Positions 43,749-52,000 of a stretch of DNA of 64,000 nt are shown here, in pieces. Position 1 is the stretch's first letter; the number at the start of each line of letters is the position of its first letter. The notes under the pieces were generated by a model. It saw only the letters and a program-made list of their open reading frames with translations, searched no databases and was not told where the DNA came from. The translations under genes and the position numbers were made by a program. The stretch is from positions 22,572 through 86,571 of the forward strand of contig CAYJKC010000006.1 of assembly GCA_964370675.1 (NCBI GenBank), read 5' to 3'. Source of the stretch: CAYJAD01 sp964370675. GTDB taxonomy: Bacteria > Desulfobacterota > Desulfovibrionia > Desulfovibrionales > Desulfovibrionaceae.

Positions 43749-43826
43749 GCTTCCCTACGGCAGTATAATCTGCGTCAGGTTCAAAGGGTCAAGGAAAATC
43801 CAACTCTCAGCCTTGCGGCTCCCCTA
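43749..43826 (-). promoter_or_regulatory. TPP riboswitch (THI element)
   Basis: On the minus strand the leader contains the full set of THI-box blocks in order: TAGGGGAGCC, GGCTGAGAG, GACCCTTTGAACCTGA, and ACTGCCGTAGGGAAGC. These form the P1, P2-P3 and P4-P5 helices that bind thiamine pyrophosphate. It ends about 45 bases before the thiC start, so control by sequestering the ribosome site is likely, as no long T-tract follows. Confidence 0.96.
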
Positions 43827-43896
43827 GCTAATGGCAATGTATAGGAGCTTAGTTTTTATGTAAAGTAAAAGATTAAAGCGATTGATATGCACCCAT

Positions 43897-44405
43897 GGCA
43901 ATCTAATTTGCTTTGGCTTGCTTTGCGGGATTGACATTTAACTAAGTATTTTAATATATTTAAAAATAAAAATTTTTTAAAATCATTATAATATGTTACG
44001 CTCACCTATAAAACGTGAGAGGTGGACGGCATGATAAAACGGCTTCAAGTTGCCATGATTTTTGAAAAAGATGATATAACTACAAGTCAGTGGCATTATT
44101 ATATACCAAGTAGAAAGCTAACAACTAAAGAACTATTTCATCATGCGCGACTAGAATGTCGTATTGAGTCGATGCATTGGCTTTTAGATGTATATTTCGC
44201 AGAAGACAAAACAAAAGTACGTGAAGTGCAGAAAAATCTTTGTATGATGAGAAAAATAGCACTTAATCTTGTTAAACAATACCAGTTGTTGCTTGAAAAG
44301 CACTTCCCTGTTTCAATAATTTTACAGGCAAACTCGTTTGACATAAATCATTAAGCTAGCTTTATAACACATTTTAGAGGTTTTGCTAAATCGGAATGAT
44401 ATGTG
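43897..44405 (+). mobile_element. decayed ISAs1-family element, copy A
   Basis: The left end GGCAATCTAATTT (43897-43909) and about 70 following bases match the outer end of the second copy at 60960-61363. The body carries the C-terminal transposase fragment. The right end is degraded (GCTAAATCGGAATG near 44387) and no target duplication was found. Compared with the other copy, this one keeps about 110 more bases before the W-H-Y-Y codons. Confidence 0.6.
44022..44354 (+). pseudogene. ISAs1-family transposase, C-terminal fragment
   Basis: 110 codons. WHYYIPSRKLTTKELFHHAR, then RIESMHWLLDVYFAEDK, then NLCMMRKIALNLVKQYQ follow the pattern of the last third of ISAs1/H-repeat transposases (wIesmHW-LDV-F-ED), with the terminal catalytic acid in FAED. 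The N-terminal two thirds with the first catalytic aspartates are missing. It cannot be active alone. It sits between thiC and tadA. Confidence 0.8.
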
Positions 44406-44487
44406 GGGGTGTCACGGCATTGCGTTTTTTTGCATGACCCTTTTATTTTTTTATCTAAAAAATATCAATAAGTTTCTATAAATACTA

Positions 44488-45006
44488 TTAACGTTTAACA
44501 AAAAATTTTTTTAATATTTGTGCGCATTTATCACTTTCAATACCACCCATGTGCCAAGTTGTATGATTTAAGAAATCATAGTTTAGTCCTTCACAACAAG
44601 AACTTATGGCGCCAGCACGTTTATCTGCTGCTCCATATACAAGACCATTTAACCTAGCATGGACTATGGCTCCAGCGCACATGAGGCATGGCTCAAGCGT
44701 TACAATCATTATGGCATCGTTTAAGCGATAATTGTTGATTTTTTGACCAGCCATGCGCAAGGCCAATATTTCGGCATGGGCTGTGGGGTCATTTAACCTT
44801 ATGCATTGATTATGAGCCTTTGCCAGTATGTGACCTTGGGATGAAACAATAATAGCACCCACTGGCACTTCACCCATGCTTTGTGCTTTTTCAGCTTCTT
44901 GAAGTGCCATATGCATAAGTGATTCCCAACTATGACCTTGAGGCGGGTTTGGGATTGGACCACTTGGTGCTATGGGTGTAAAAATATGTTCGTAGTTATT
45001 TTGCAT
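44488..45006 (-). CDS. tadA: tRNA-specific adenosine deaminase
   Basis: A 172-residue TadA which deaminates A34 of tRNA-Arg(ACG) to inosine. The zinc site is complete: HAEILALRMA with the catalytic Glu near 78-80, and EPCLMCAGAIVHAR with two cysteines near 107-120. An N-terminal extension of about 25 proline-rich residues is additional to the usual core; there may be a shorter start at the internal MHMALQEAEKA. It lies 11 bases after the LOG-family gene on the same strand. Confidence 0.95.
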   Translation of the reverse strand: MQNNYEHIFTPIAPSGPIPNPPQGHSWESLMHMALQEAEKAQSMGEVPVGAIIVSSQGHILAKAHNQCIRLNDPTAHAEILALRMAGQKINNYRLNDAIMIVTLEPCLMCAGAIVHARLNGLVYGAADKRAGAISSCCEGLNYDFLNHTTWHMGGIESDKCAQILKKFFVKR

Positions 45007-45017
45007 AAAAAATAGGT

Positions 45018-45680
45018 TTAGATAATAACGAATTTTTTTATTATATTAACGACTTCTTTAGGGTCATCACAAACGATAAAAGAGTTTTGCAGCTCTTCTT
45101 TGCTAATATACCCTTCTTCTGCCATGGTGGAGTATAGCCAATCAAGTAGTCCTTTCCAGTATTTTGAATCATATAAAATGACAGGAAATGGTTTGATCCG
45201 TTTGGTTTGGGCTAAAACCAAGGCTTCTGCAAATTCATCAATAGTACCAATGCCTCCTGGCATTACCACATAACTCATGGCATATTTAACAAACATGAGC
45301 TTACGCACAAAAAAATACTTGAAATCACAACGAGTTTGAACATATTTATTGCAATCCTGCTCATGTGGGAGGTGGATGTGTAGTCCAACTGAAGGACCAC
45401 CCGCTTCAGTCGCGCCCTTGTTACCGGCTTCCATAATGCCAGGACCGCCACCAGTAATAATTCCATAGCCTTCTTGGACTAATAATTTAGATATTTCTTC
45501 GGCAGCTTGGTAGTGTGGTGTATTGACCTTTGCTCTTGCTGAGCCAAAAATGGAGACACAAGGTTTTTCAATAGCGTTTAATGTGTCAAAGGCCATGGCC
45601 ATTTCTGCAAGAATACGTATAATTCTCCAAGATTCAGTACCGCTTGAAAGTTCATCAATGCTATTACAGGTTACTGGCAT
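45018..45680 (-). CDS. LOG family protein (TIGR00730, lysine decarboxylase-like fold)
   Basis: A 220-residue Rossmann-fold protein. ATG 45680 follows CGGAG; a longer frame lacks a site. GYGIITGGGPGIMEAGNKGA near 75-94 and PGGIGTIDEFAEAL near 145-158 match the PGGxGTxxE motif of cytokinin riboside 5'-monophosphate phosphoribohydrolases (LOG). Bacterial members hydrolyse AMP or related nucleotides to base and ribose phosphate. It lies next to tadA, a frequent enough pairing to suggest co-transcription only. The older name lysine decarboxylase is misleading. Confidence 0.93.
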   Translation of the reverse strand: MPVTCNSIDELSSGTESWRIIRILAEMAMAFDTLNAIEKPCVSIFGSARAKVNTPHYQAAEEISKLLVQEGYGIITGGGPGIMEAGNKGATEAGGPSVGLHIHLPHEQDCNKYVQTRCDFKYFFVRKLMFVKYAMSYVVMPGGIGTIDEFAEALVLAQTKRIKPFPVILYDSKYWKGLLDWLYSTMAEEGYISKEELQNSFIVCDDPKEVVNIIKKFVII

Positions 45681-45964
45681 ATATGCTCCGTATAAATAAA
45701 GTGTATAATGTTTCAGTATTATACCTAGTGATATATTTATCTGCAAGCTATAAATACTTTTTTTTAGCTATAAACCACGTTCATTTAATTCTGTGAATGA
45801 TAAACACATGGACGTATGAATTCACAAAATTAGAATGACCTGGTGTGCGCTTAAAGACATATAACAATCTATTGACTTAGAGCAATTAAGAAAGTAAAAT
45901 CAATTACATTGGAACTTAATATTAAAACTCAAATATGAAATACTTAACAAATAGGAATTAAAAA

Positions 45965-46528
45965 TTGCTTTATACAAATCGTACAGGCGAATATGTATAT
46001 TCAAATATTGGAAACTTTACTTATGGATCTCCTTCACTTCAATTTTGGAATCCTAAAGAGTGTAGCATAGGAAAATTTTGTTCTATTGCTGGTAATGTAA
46101 CAATATTTGGTGGCGGTGAGCATCGCTCTGATAGGGTTTCAACTTATCCATTTAATTTTTTTCATAATGATTTTCCTGCGGCAAAAGAAAGCACTGGGCA
46201 TCCTCACACTAAAGGACCAACAGTGATAGGTAATGATGTCTGGATAGGAACAGGTACAACGATTTTATCCGGTGTTACCGTTGGTGATGGAGCTATTATT
46301 GGTGCTTGCTCTCTAGTCACGAAAGATGTTCCCCCTTATGCAATTGTTGGAGGAAACCCTGCAAAAATAATTAAATTTCGTTTTTCGCAAGACCAAATTG
46401 ATAAACTTTTGCAGATAAAATGGTGGGACTGGAACTTAAAAAAGATTCAACTCTATATGCCATTATTACTAAATACAGATATTGACAATTTCATTAATGA
46501 AGCTTTATCTGAAAAAGAAGTAAGCTAA
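45965..46528 (+). CDS. CatB/Vat-like hexapeptide acetyltransferase
   Basis: A 187-residue left-handed beta-helix acetyltransferase of the xenobiotic (CatB/VatD) group. IGKFCSIAGNVTIFGGGEHRSD near 32-53 contains the catalytic histidine in GEHR, and IGNDVWIGTGTTILSGVTVG near 84-103 shows the hexapeptide repeats. VGGNPAKIIKFRF ends the helix. CatB-type enzymes acetylate chloramphenicol or streptogramins, but many relatives modify sugars, so resistance is not implied. The start seems to be TTG with AGGA upstream. It stands alone and may be horizontally acquired. Confidence 0.88.
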   Translation: MLYTNRTGEYVYSNIGNFTYGSPSLQFWNPKECSIGKFCSIAGNVTIFGGGEHRSDRVSTYPFNFFHNDFPAAKESTGHPHTKGPTVIGNDVWIGTGTTILSGVTVGDGAIIGACSLVTKDVPPYAIVGGNPAKIIKFRFSQDQIDKLLQIKWWDWNLKKIQLYMPLLLNTDIDNFINEALSEKEVS

Positions 46529-46701
46529 GGTGTAACAAAATAACAATCTGATGCGAAACCTTTTAGTAAATTCATAATTTGTGCTAATCATTGTATTTTT
46601 GCTTTAGATTTTTTGCTATTACAAGAGTTAAGCTTGGTTTAGATATTAGGGTTTTTAAGTTATAAAATATGATAATCAATTAAACAAAGATTTTATAATA
46701 T

Positions 46702-47274
46702 ATGCGAATTATTTCAGGTATATTTAGGGGAAGAACTCTTAAAACCGTGCAAGGACCTGGCTATAGGCCTGCTATGTCAAGAGTGCGCGAAGCTTTGTTT
46801 TCCATGCTTGAATCAAGGGGCGTGGTATGGGCTGGATGCACTGCCTTAGATTTATTTGCCGGCAGTGGGTCTTTAGCTTTTGAATGTTTAAGCAGAGGTT
46901 GCATAAAGGCAGTTTTAGTTGAAAACTCAAGCCTTGCTGTACGATGTTTGCAGGAAAATATGCAATTATTAAATTTAGATAATACGCGTTGTAATATTGT
47001 TAAACAAGATGTTTTAAAAATTTTAAATACTAGACCTGCACAAGCTTATGATGTGGTTTTTATTGACCCACCATATGGTAAAAATTTACTTGAACCCACA
47101 TTAAACCGTATTTTACGCAATAATTGGGTACATGAGCATAGTATTATTACTGCTGAGGTGGAATCGGCCATCAAGTTTATGCCAGAAAAGGCACATGAAA
47201 ACCTAGAGGTAATCACAGAACGTACCTTTGGTCAAACAAGAGTAATTTTATGGAAGCTAAAAGAGAGCGTATAG
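46702..47274 (+). CDS. rsmD: 16S rRNA guanine-966 N2-methyltransferase
   Basis: A 190-residue RsmD that methylates G966 of 16S rRNA on the 30S subunit. RIISGIFRGRTLKT starts the protein, ALDLFAGSGSLAFECLSRG near 49-67 is the SAM-binding motif, and VVFIDPPYGK near 115-124 the catalytic NPPY-type motif. The last 25 bases overlap coaD, and coaD overlaps miaA, so the three are translationally coupled. rsmD-coaD pairs are common in bacteria. Confidence 0.95.
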   Translation: MRIISGIFRGRTLKTVQGPGYRPAMSRVREALFSMLESRGVVWAGCTALDLFAGSGSLAFECLSRGCIKAVLVENSSLAVRCLQENMQLLNLDNTRCNIVKQDVLKILNTRPAQAYDVVFIDPPYGKNLLEPTLNRILRNNWVHEHSIITAEVESAIKFMPEKAHENLEVITERTFGQTRVILWKLKESV

Positions 47275-47804
47275 CCATTTACCCCGGTACATTTGACCCA
47301 ATTACTAATGGGCATGTTAGCCTTATTCGTCGAGGGTGTGATATTTTTGATACTGTAGTGGTAGCTGTGGCTGACAATACTCCTAAAAATCCACTATTTA
47401 ACCATGATGAACGCGTAGCCATAGCTAAGGAAGCATTAGTTGATGTTCCTGGTGCAGTGGTAGAGCCATTTTCTGGTCTACTGGTAGATTATGTTGCAAA
47501 GCGAGGTGCGCAAGTTATCTTACGCGGTCTTAGGGCTGTGTCTGATTTTGAATATGAATTTCAATTGGCTTTAATGAATAGAAAGTTAAGACGCGAAATA
47601 CAAACAGTTTTCTTAATGACAGATTATCAATGGTTATTTATCAGTTCAACCATTATCAAAGCTGCAGCTAGCCATGGAGGTGATGTGGCAGATCTTGTAC
47701 CTGATAATGTGGCAGTAGCCTTGCACAAAAAATATATTTCCGGTGAAGTAAGACAAGGCACTCCATGCCTAGCTGCTTCGGCAGGTGGTTTTAGAAATTC
47801 ATGA
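47250..47804 (+). CDS. coaD: pantetheine-phosphate adenylyltransferase
   Basis: A 184-residue CoaD (PPAT), the penultimate step of coenzyme A synthesis. YPGTFDPITNGHVSLIRR near 11-28 carries the TxGH-type nucleotide site, and WLFISSTIIK near 128-137 the ISSTxIR-type motif (lysine here instead of arginine). It is about 20 residues longer than E. coli CoaD at the C-terminus. It begins inside the rsmD reading frame and ends over the miaA start. Confidence 0.96.
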   Translation: MEAKRERIAIYPGTFDPITNGHVSLIRRGCDIFDTVVVAVADNTPKNPLFNHDERVAIAKEALVDVPGAVVEPFSGLLVDYVAKRGAQVILRGLRAVSDFEYEFQLALMNRKLRREIQTVFLMTDYQWLFISSTIIKAAASHGGDVADLVPDNVAVALHKKYISGEVRQGTPCLAASAGGFRNS

Positions 47805-48724
47805 AGCCCTTACTAGCATTATGTCTTGCTGGTCCAACAGGTGCTGGAAAAACTGATGCAGCTTTGCATCTTGCTAGAGAACTTGCTTGTGAAGTTATAA
47901 ACACAGACTCACGTCAAGTGTATAAAGATTTTCCAATCATTACAGCTCAACCTAATGAAGTCGAGTCTGCTGCATGTCCTCATCATCTTTATGGTTTTAT
48001 GACTACAGAGCAAAAACTTTCAGCTGGTCGCTTTGTAGATATGGCTCTTGTGGCAGCTAAAGAAATCTCCTCTCGTGGCAAAATACCAATTTTTGTAGGT
48101 GGTACTGGTTTATATTTTAGGGCTTTGCTGCAAGGTATTGCTCACATTCCACCTATAGCAGAGCATATTTCGTCTGAACTTGCAAAACGTTGCAAGCAAG
48201 AAGGTCCGCAGGCATTACATGCACAATTATATCAAATTGACTCCAACTATGCTAAGCGTATTCATCCTAATGATAGTCAAAGGGTAATGCGTGCTTTAGA
48301 GGTTTTTTTAGCAACGGGTAAAACTTTTACTTGGTGGCATGAGCATGCCATGCCAACGCCTCAGATTAAGGCTTTGTTTTTGGGTATTGATACAACACTT
48401 GATGCATTAACTCCACGCTTAGGAGCCCGCATTGAGACTATGCTTCAAGCTGGTGCTTTAGATGAAGCAAAGAATGCGCTTAAAAATTGTGCGGATAAAC
48501 ATGCACCTGCTTGGTCTAGCATTGGTTGCGCAGAGTTATATGCTCATTTATGTGAAGGGCTTAGCCTGGAGCAATGTATAGAATTATGGCGTAAAAATAC
48601 TCGTTCTTATGCTAAAAGACAACTCACTTGGTTTAGGGCTAATAATGACTTACACTGGTTTGCATCAACAGATATTGTGGGTATGCTTAACAAGAGTAGG
48701 GAGTTTTTAGCATCGACTAATTAG
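47801..48724 (+). CDS. miaA: tRNA dimethylallyltransferase
   Basis: A 307-residue MiaA, which adds a dimethylallyl group to A37 of tRNAs reading codons that start with U. The P-loop is GPTGAGKTDAA near 10-20, INTDSRQVYKDFPIITAQP the DSxQ motif, and FVGGTGLYFRALLQG near 100-114 the substrate tunnel. tRNA-Sec, which has a UCA anticodon, is present in this window. The ATG overlaps the coaD stop by four bases. A 12-bp inverted repeat spans the stop codon. Confidence 0.96.
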   Translation: MKPLLALCLAGPTGAGKTDAALHLARELACEVINTDSRQVYKDFPIITAQPNEVESAACPHHLYGFMTTEQKLSAGRFVDMALVAAKEISSRGKIPIFVGGTGLYFRALLQGIAHIPPIAEHISSELAKRCKQEGPQALHAQLYQIDSNYAKRIHPNDSQRVMRALEVFLATGKTFTWWHEHAMPTPQIKALFLGIDTTLDALTPRLGARIETMLQAGALDEAKNALKNCADKHAPAWSSIGCAELYAHLCEGLSLEQCIELWRKNTRSYAKRQLTWFRANNDLHWFASTDIVGMLNKSREFLASTN

Positions 48725-48737
48725 TTAATTAGTCGAT
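48712..48737 (+). terminator. palindrome over the miaA stop codon
   Basis: ATCGACTAATTA (48712-48723) pairs perfectly with TAATTAGTCGAT (48726-48737) around GT. The miaA TAG lies at the loop. A second weak hairpin (AAAAAG/CTTTTT) follows. It probably terminates the rsmD-coaD-miaA transcript, although the stem is A/T-rich. Confidence 0.45.
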
Positions 48738-48835
48738 GAAAAAGCATTCTTTTTGCGTCATAAAATCGCCAAACAAGTATGCTATGCACCCTTTTTCATG
48801 GTATTTTATGAGAACATTTTAATTGAAAAATATTA

Positions 48836-49063
48836 TTATTTTAACGGTTTATAGATAAACATGAAAAAACTTAATACTTGGTCTTTTAGCCTGTTTAGGA
48901 CTTTCCTTAGGTTAAACGCTGCACAGCTTAGCAAAAGGTTCATAGCATCGCCCAAAGTTCCAGACAGTTTATTGCGATTTAAGCCATGCTCTGTTTTTAA
49001 ATGGTCGATAATTGGTTCTATTGCAGACCTTCTTTTTACCTTTTTACAAAAGCTTAGCCCTTT
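48836..49063 (-). pseudogene. IS5-family transposase fragment (C-terminal)
   Basis: On the minus strand 75 codons, bounded by stops, read KRRSAIEPIIDHLKTEHGLN near 10-29, then GDAMNLLLSCAAFNLRKVLN. This is the end of an IS5-group transposase, including the catalytic Glu in AIEPIIDHLK and the conserved N-R-GDA region. The rest of the gene is absent. A plus-strand frame at 48861-49082 is its shadow. It lies between miaA and gltB. Confidence 0.8.
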
Positions 49064-49085
49064 TCAGTTAAAACTTAGTTAACTG

Positions 49086-52000
49086 CTAGTCATCCACTAA
49101 ATAAACTTCTTCCGTAGCTGAAATGGTTTCCGTACCATGTTTAATGCATTGTCTTTGTCTTTCAAGTGCCATCTTATAATCAATGGGCATTACTTTTACA
49201 AAAAGGGCAAGGGATGCATCCCAGTTTTTAAGTAAATCCTCAGCGCATTTGCTACCAGTATAATGATTATGCTGCTCAATGAGTGCGCGTAATAAATTGC
49301 AATCTTCTTGATTTTTCACTGACTCCATGTCCACACTTTGAGTATTGCAGCGATTTTGAAAACGCTCATCCTTATCATAAACAAAGGCAACGCCACCGCT
49401 CATACCTGCTGCAAAGTTATAACCACATTGACCAAGCACCACCACAACACCGCCTGTCATATATTCACAACCGTGATCACCAATACCTTCCACCACTGCC
49501 ATGGCTCCGGAATTACGCACGGCAAAGCGTTCTCCTGCCATGCCACAAAAATATGCTTCACCAGAGGTTGCACCATATAGTGCCACATTGCCCACAATGG
49601 ATTGTGTTGCTGCTTCAAATGTGCTTTTGCGCGCTGGTGTAACCACTATAATGCCACCGCTAAGCCCTTTACCCACATAGTCATTGGCATCACCGCGCAC
49701 TGTAATGGTAACACCTGGGGTTAAAAATGCCCCTAGGCTTTGACCAGCAGAACCCCAGAGATTTATGGTGTAAGAGTGTTGGGGGAGGCGACGTTTTTTT
49801 AGTTTACGCACAATTTCGCCAGCAAGTCTGGTCCCAATGGCACGGTCAGTATTGATAATAGTGCCGTTATAAGTGCAACGTATGGGTTTACCTTCCAGTA
49901 ATGGTGCTGCACCTTCCATAATGGCTGCATCAAGAGATGTTTTTGTTAATTGAACTTGTTCGTCTTGCAAGTCTTTTTGCCAAGGCTTTAAACCCTTGGT
50001 GGTGCATTGGAAAAAGTGTTCAAGCTTAAGTGTTTTAGCACGCTCTGAACTGATATTATTACTCATTTGCAATAAATCAGCGCGACCAATGAGATCTTGC
50101 ACATGAGCTATGCCTACTTTAGCCATATATTGACGTAAATCTTCGGCCATAAAGAAAAACATACGCACTAAATGCTCGGGTGTTCCACCAAACTTGGCGC
50201 GTAATTTTTGCTCTTGAGTGGCAATACCAACGGGGCATTTACCCTTATGGCAATTACGGCACATAATACACCCAAGGCTTACCAGCATGGCTGTTCCCAC
50301 ACTGCATTCTTCTGCACCTAGCATAAATGCTATGAGCATATCTCGCCCAGTACGAATGTGACCATCAGTGCGTAATTTAACTTTGTGGCGCAAACCATTG
50401 GCAAGTAAGGCTTGGTGGGTTTCTAATAGACCCATTTCCCATGGTAAGCCTGTTTGCTGCATGGCAGAAAGAGGTGATGCGCCTGTGCCGCCGTCATGAC
50501 CTGAAATCAAAATTTGATTAGCTCCCGCTTTCACAACTCCCACAGCTACAGTACCAACTCCGGCTTCTGCCACTAACTTAACTGATATATTGGCTGTTGG
50601 TTGAATACGTTTTAGGTCAAAAATAATTTGGGCCAAATCTTCAATGGAATAAATATCATGGTGCGGTGGCGGAGAAATAAGCGTTACACCTGGTGTAGTA
50701 CCACGCACAGCTGCAATATCTGCTGTGACCTTATGCGCCGGTAATTGACCGCCTTCACCTGGCTTTGCACCTTGAGCAATTTTGATTTGTATTTCGTCAG
50801 CATGAGCAAGATATTCAGCTGTAACACCAAAACGCCCCGATGCCACTTGGCGTACGCGTGAGCGTCTATCTTGCCCATTGTCAGATATCATATTACGCTT
50901 TGGATCTTCACCGCCTTCACCACAGTTACTTCTTGCCCCCATGGCATTACAAGCAATAGCAATGGCTTCGTGTGCTTCCTTACTCAAAGCCCCAAAGGAC
51001 ATGGCAGCACCAATGAAACGTTTAACAATTTCACTGGCAGGTTCCACTTGTTCCAAGAGTATGGATTTACCTTGTTTAATATCAAAAAGACAACGCAAGG
51101 TAATGGGAGAATTATTGGCATCACCTGTGTTAGTATATTTTGCATAGGCATGTATATCGTTATTACGCACAGCATCGTGTAGATGACGTACAGCTTGCTT
51201 GTTCCAAAGATGTACCACTTCTGATTTTGTGTCTGGTAAATTATTTTGTTGATAGGCTTTAGTATGTCGAATAATAGTATCTTTAGCAATAATGTCAAAG
51301 CCAACTCCGCCAATGCGTGAGGGAGTGCCTGTGAAGTGTTTTTCTATAATTTCCTCATTAATACCAAGTGCTTCAAAATAATGTCCGCTTCTAAAAGAAC
51401 GCTGGGTCGAAATGCCAAGTCTTGCAAAGGCTTTGAGCATACCCTTTTTTAAGGCAGCAATATAGTTTGCTTGAGCTTGATGTGGTAATATATTAGGAAT
51501 TTGACCACTTTCTGCAAGCTGCTTAACAGTATCAAGAGCAGTATAGGGGCAGATTCCACTAGCACCATAAGCTGAGAGTAAAGCCATATGCATAACTTCA
51601 CAGGCTTCACCAGTTTCTACAAATAAACCACATAAATGACGCTTTTCTGTGCGCCGTAAATGATGATGCAAGGCTGATAATGCCAAGAGGCATGGAATGG
51701 GTACGCGCTTGGCACTAGCTGCACCATCGCTTATAATTAAAATAGTCGCACCCTGTTCAAGAGCGTCTTCTGCTGCTTTAAAAAGTTTTTCTAAACCTAG
51801 CTCAAGAGCTTGACCTTCTTGACCCATACTAGGTAGGTCAAAACAGGCATCGAGAGTATATGCTTTAACTTCTGCACGTGTAGACATTCGTACATGTAGC
51901 ATTTCATTACGATCAAGGAAGGGATAGGGTAAGCGCAAAATAGCGCAATTTTCCGGAGCAGGTTCTAAAATATTTTGTTCACGACCGGCAAAATTCATAA

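Noticed and set aside
48861..49082. 73-codon frame on the plus strand
   Set aside because: The minus strand clearly reads as the C-terminus of an IS5-type transposase, so this is its shadow.
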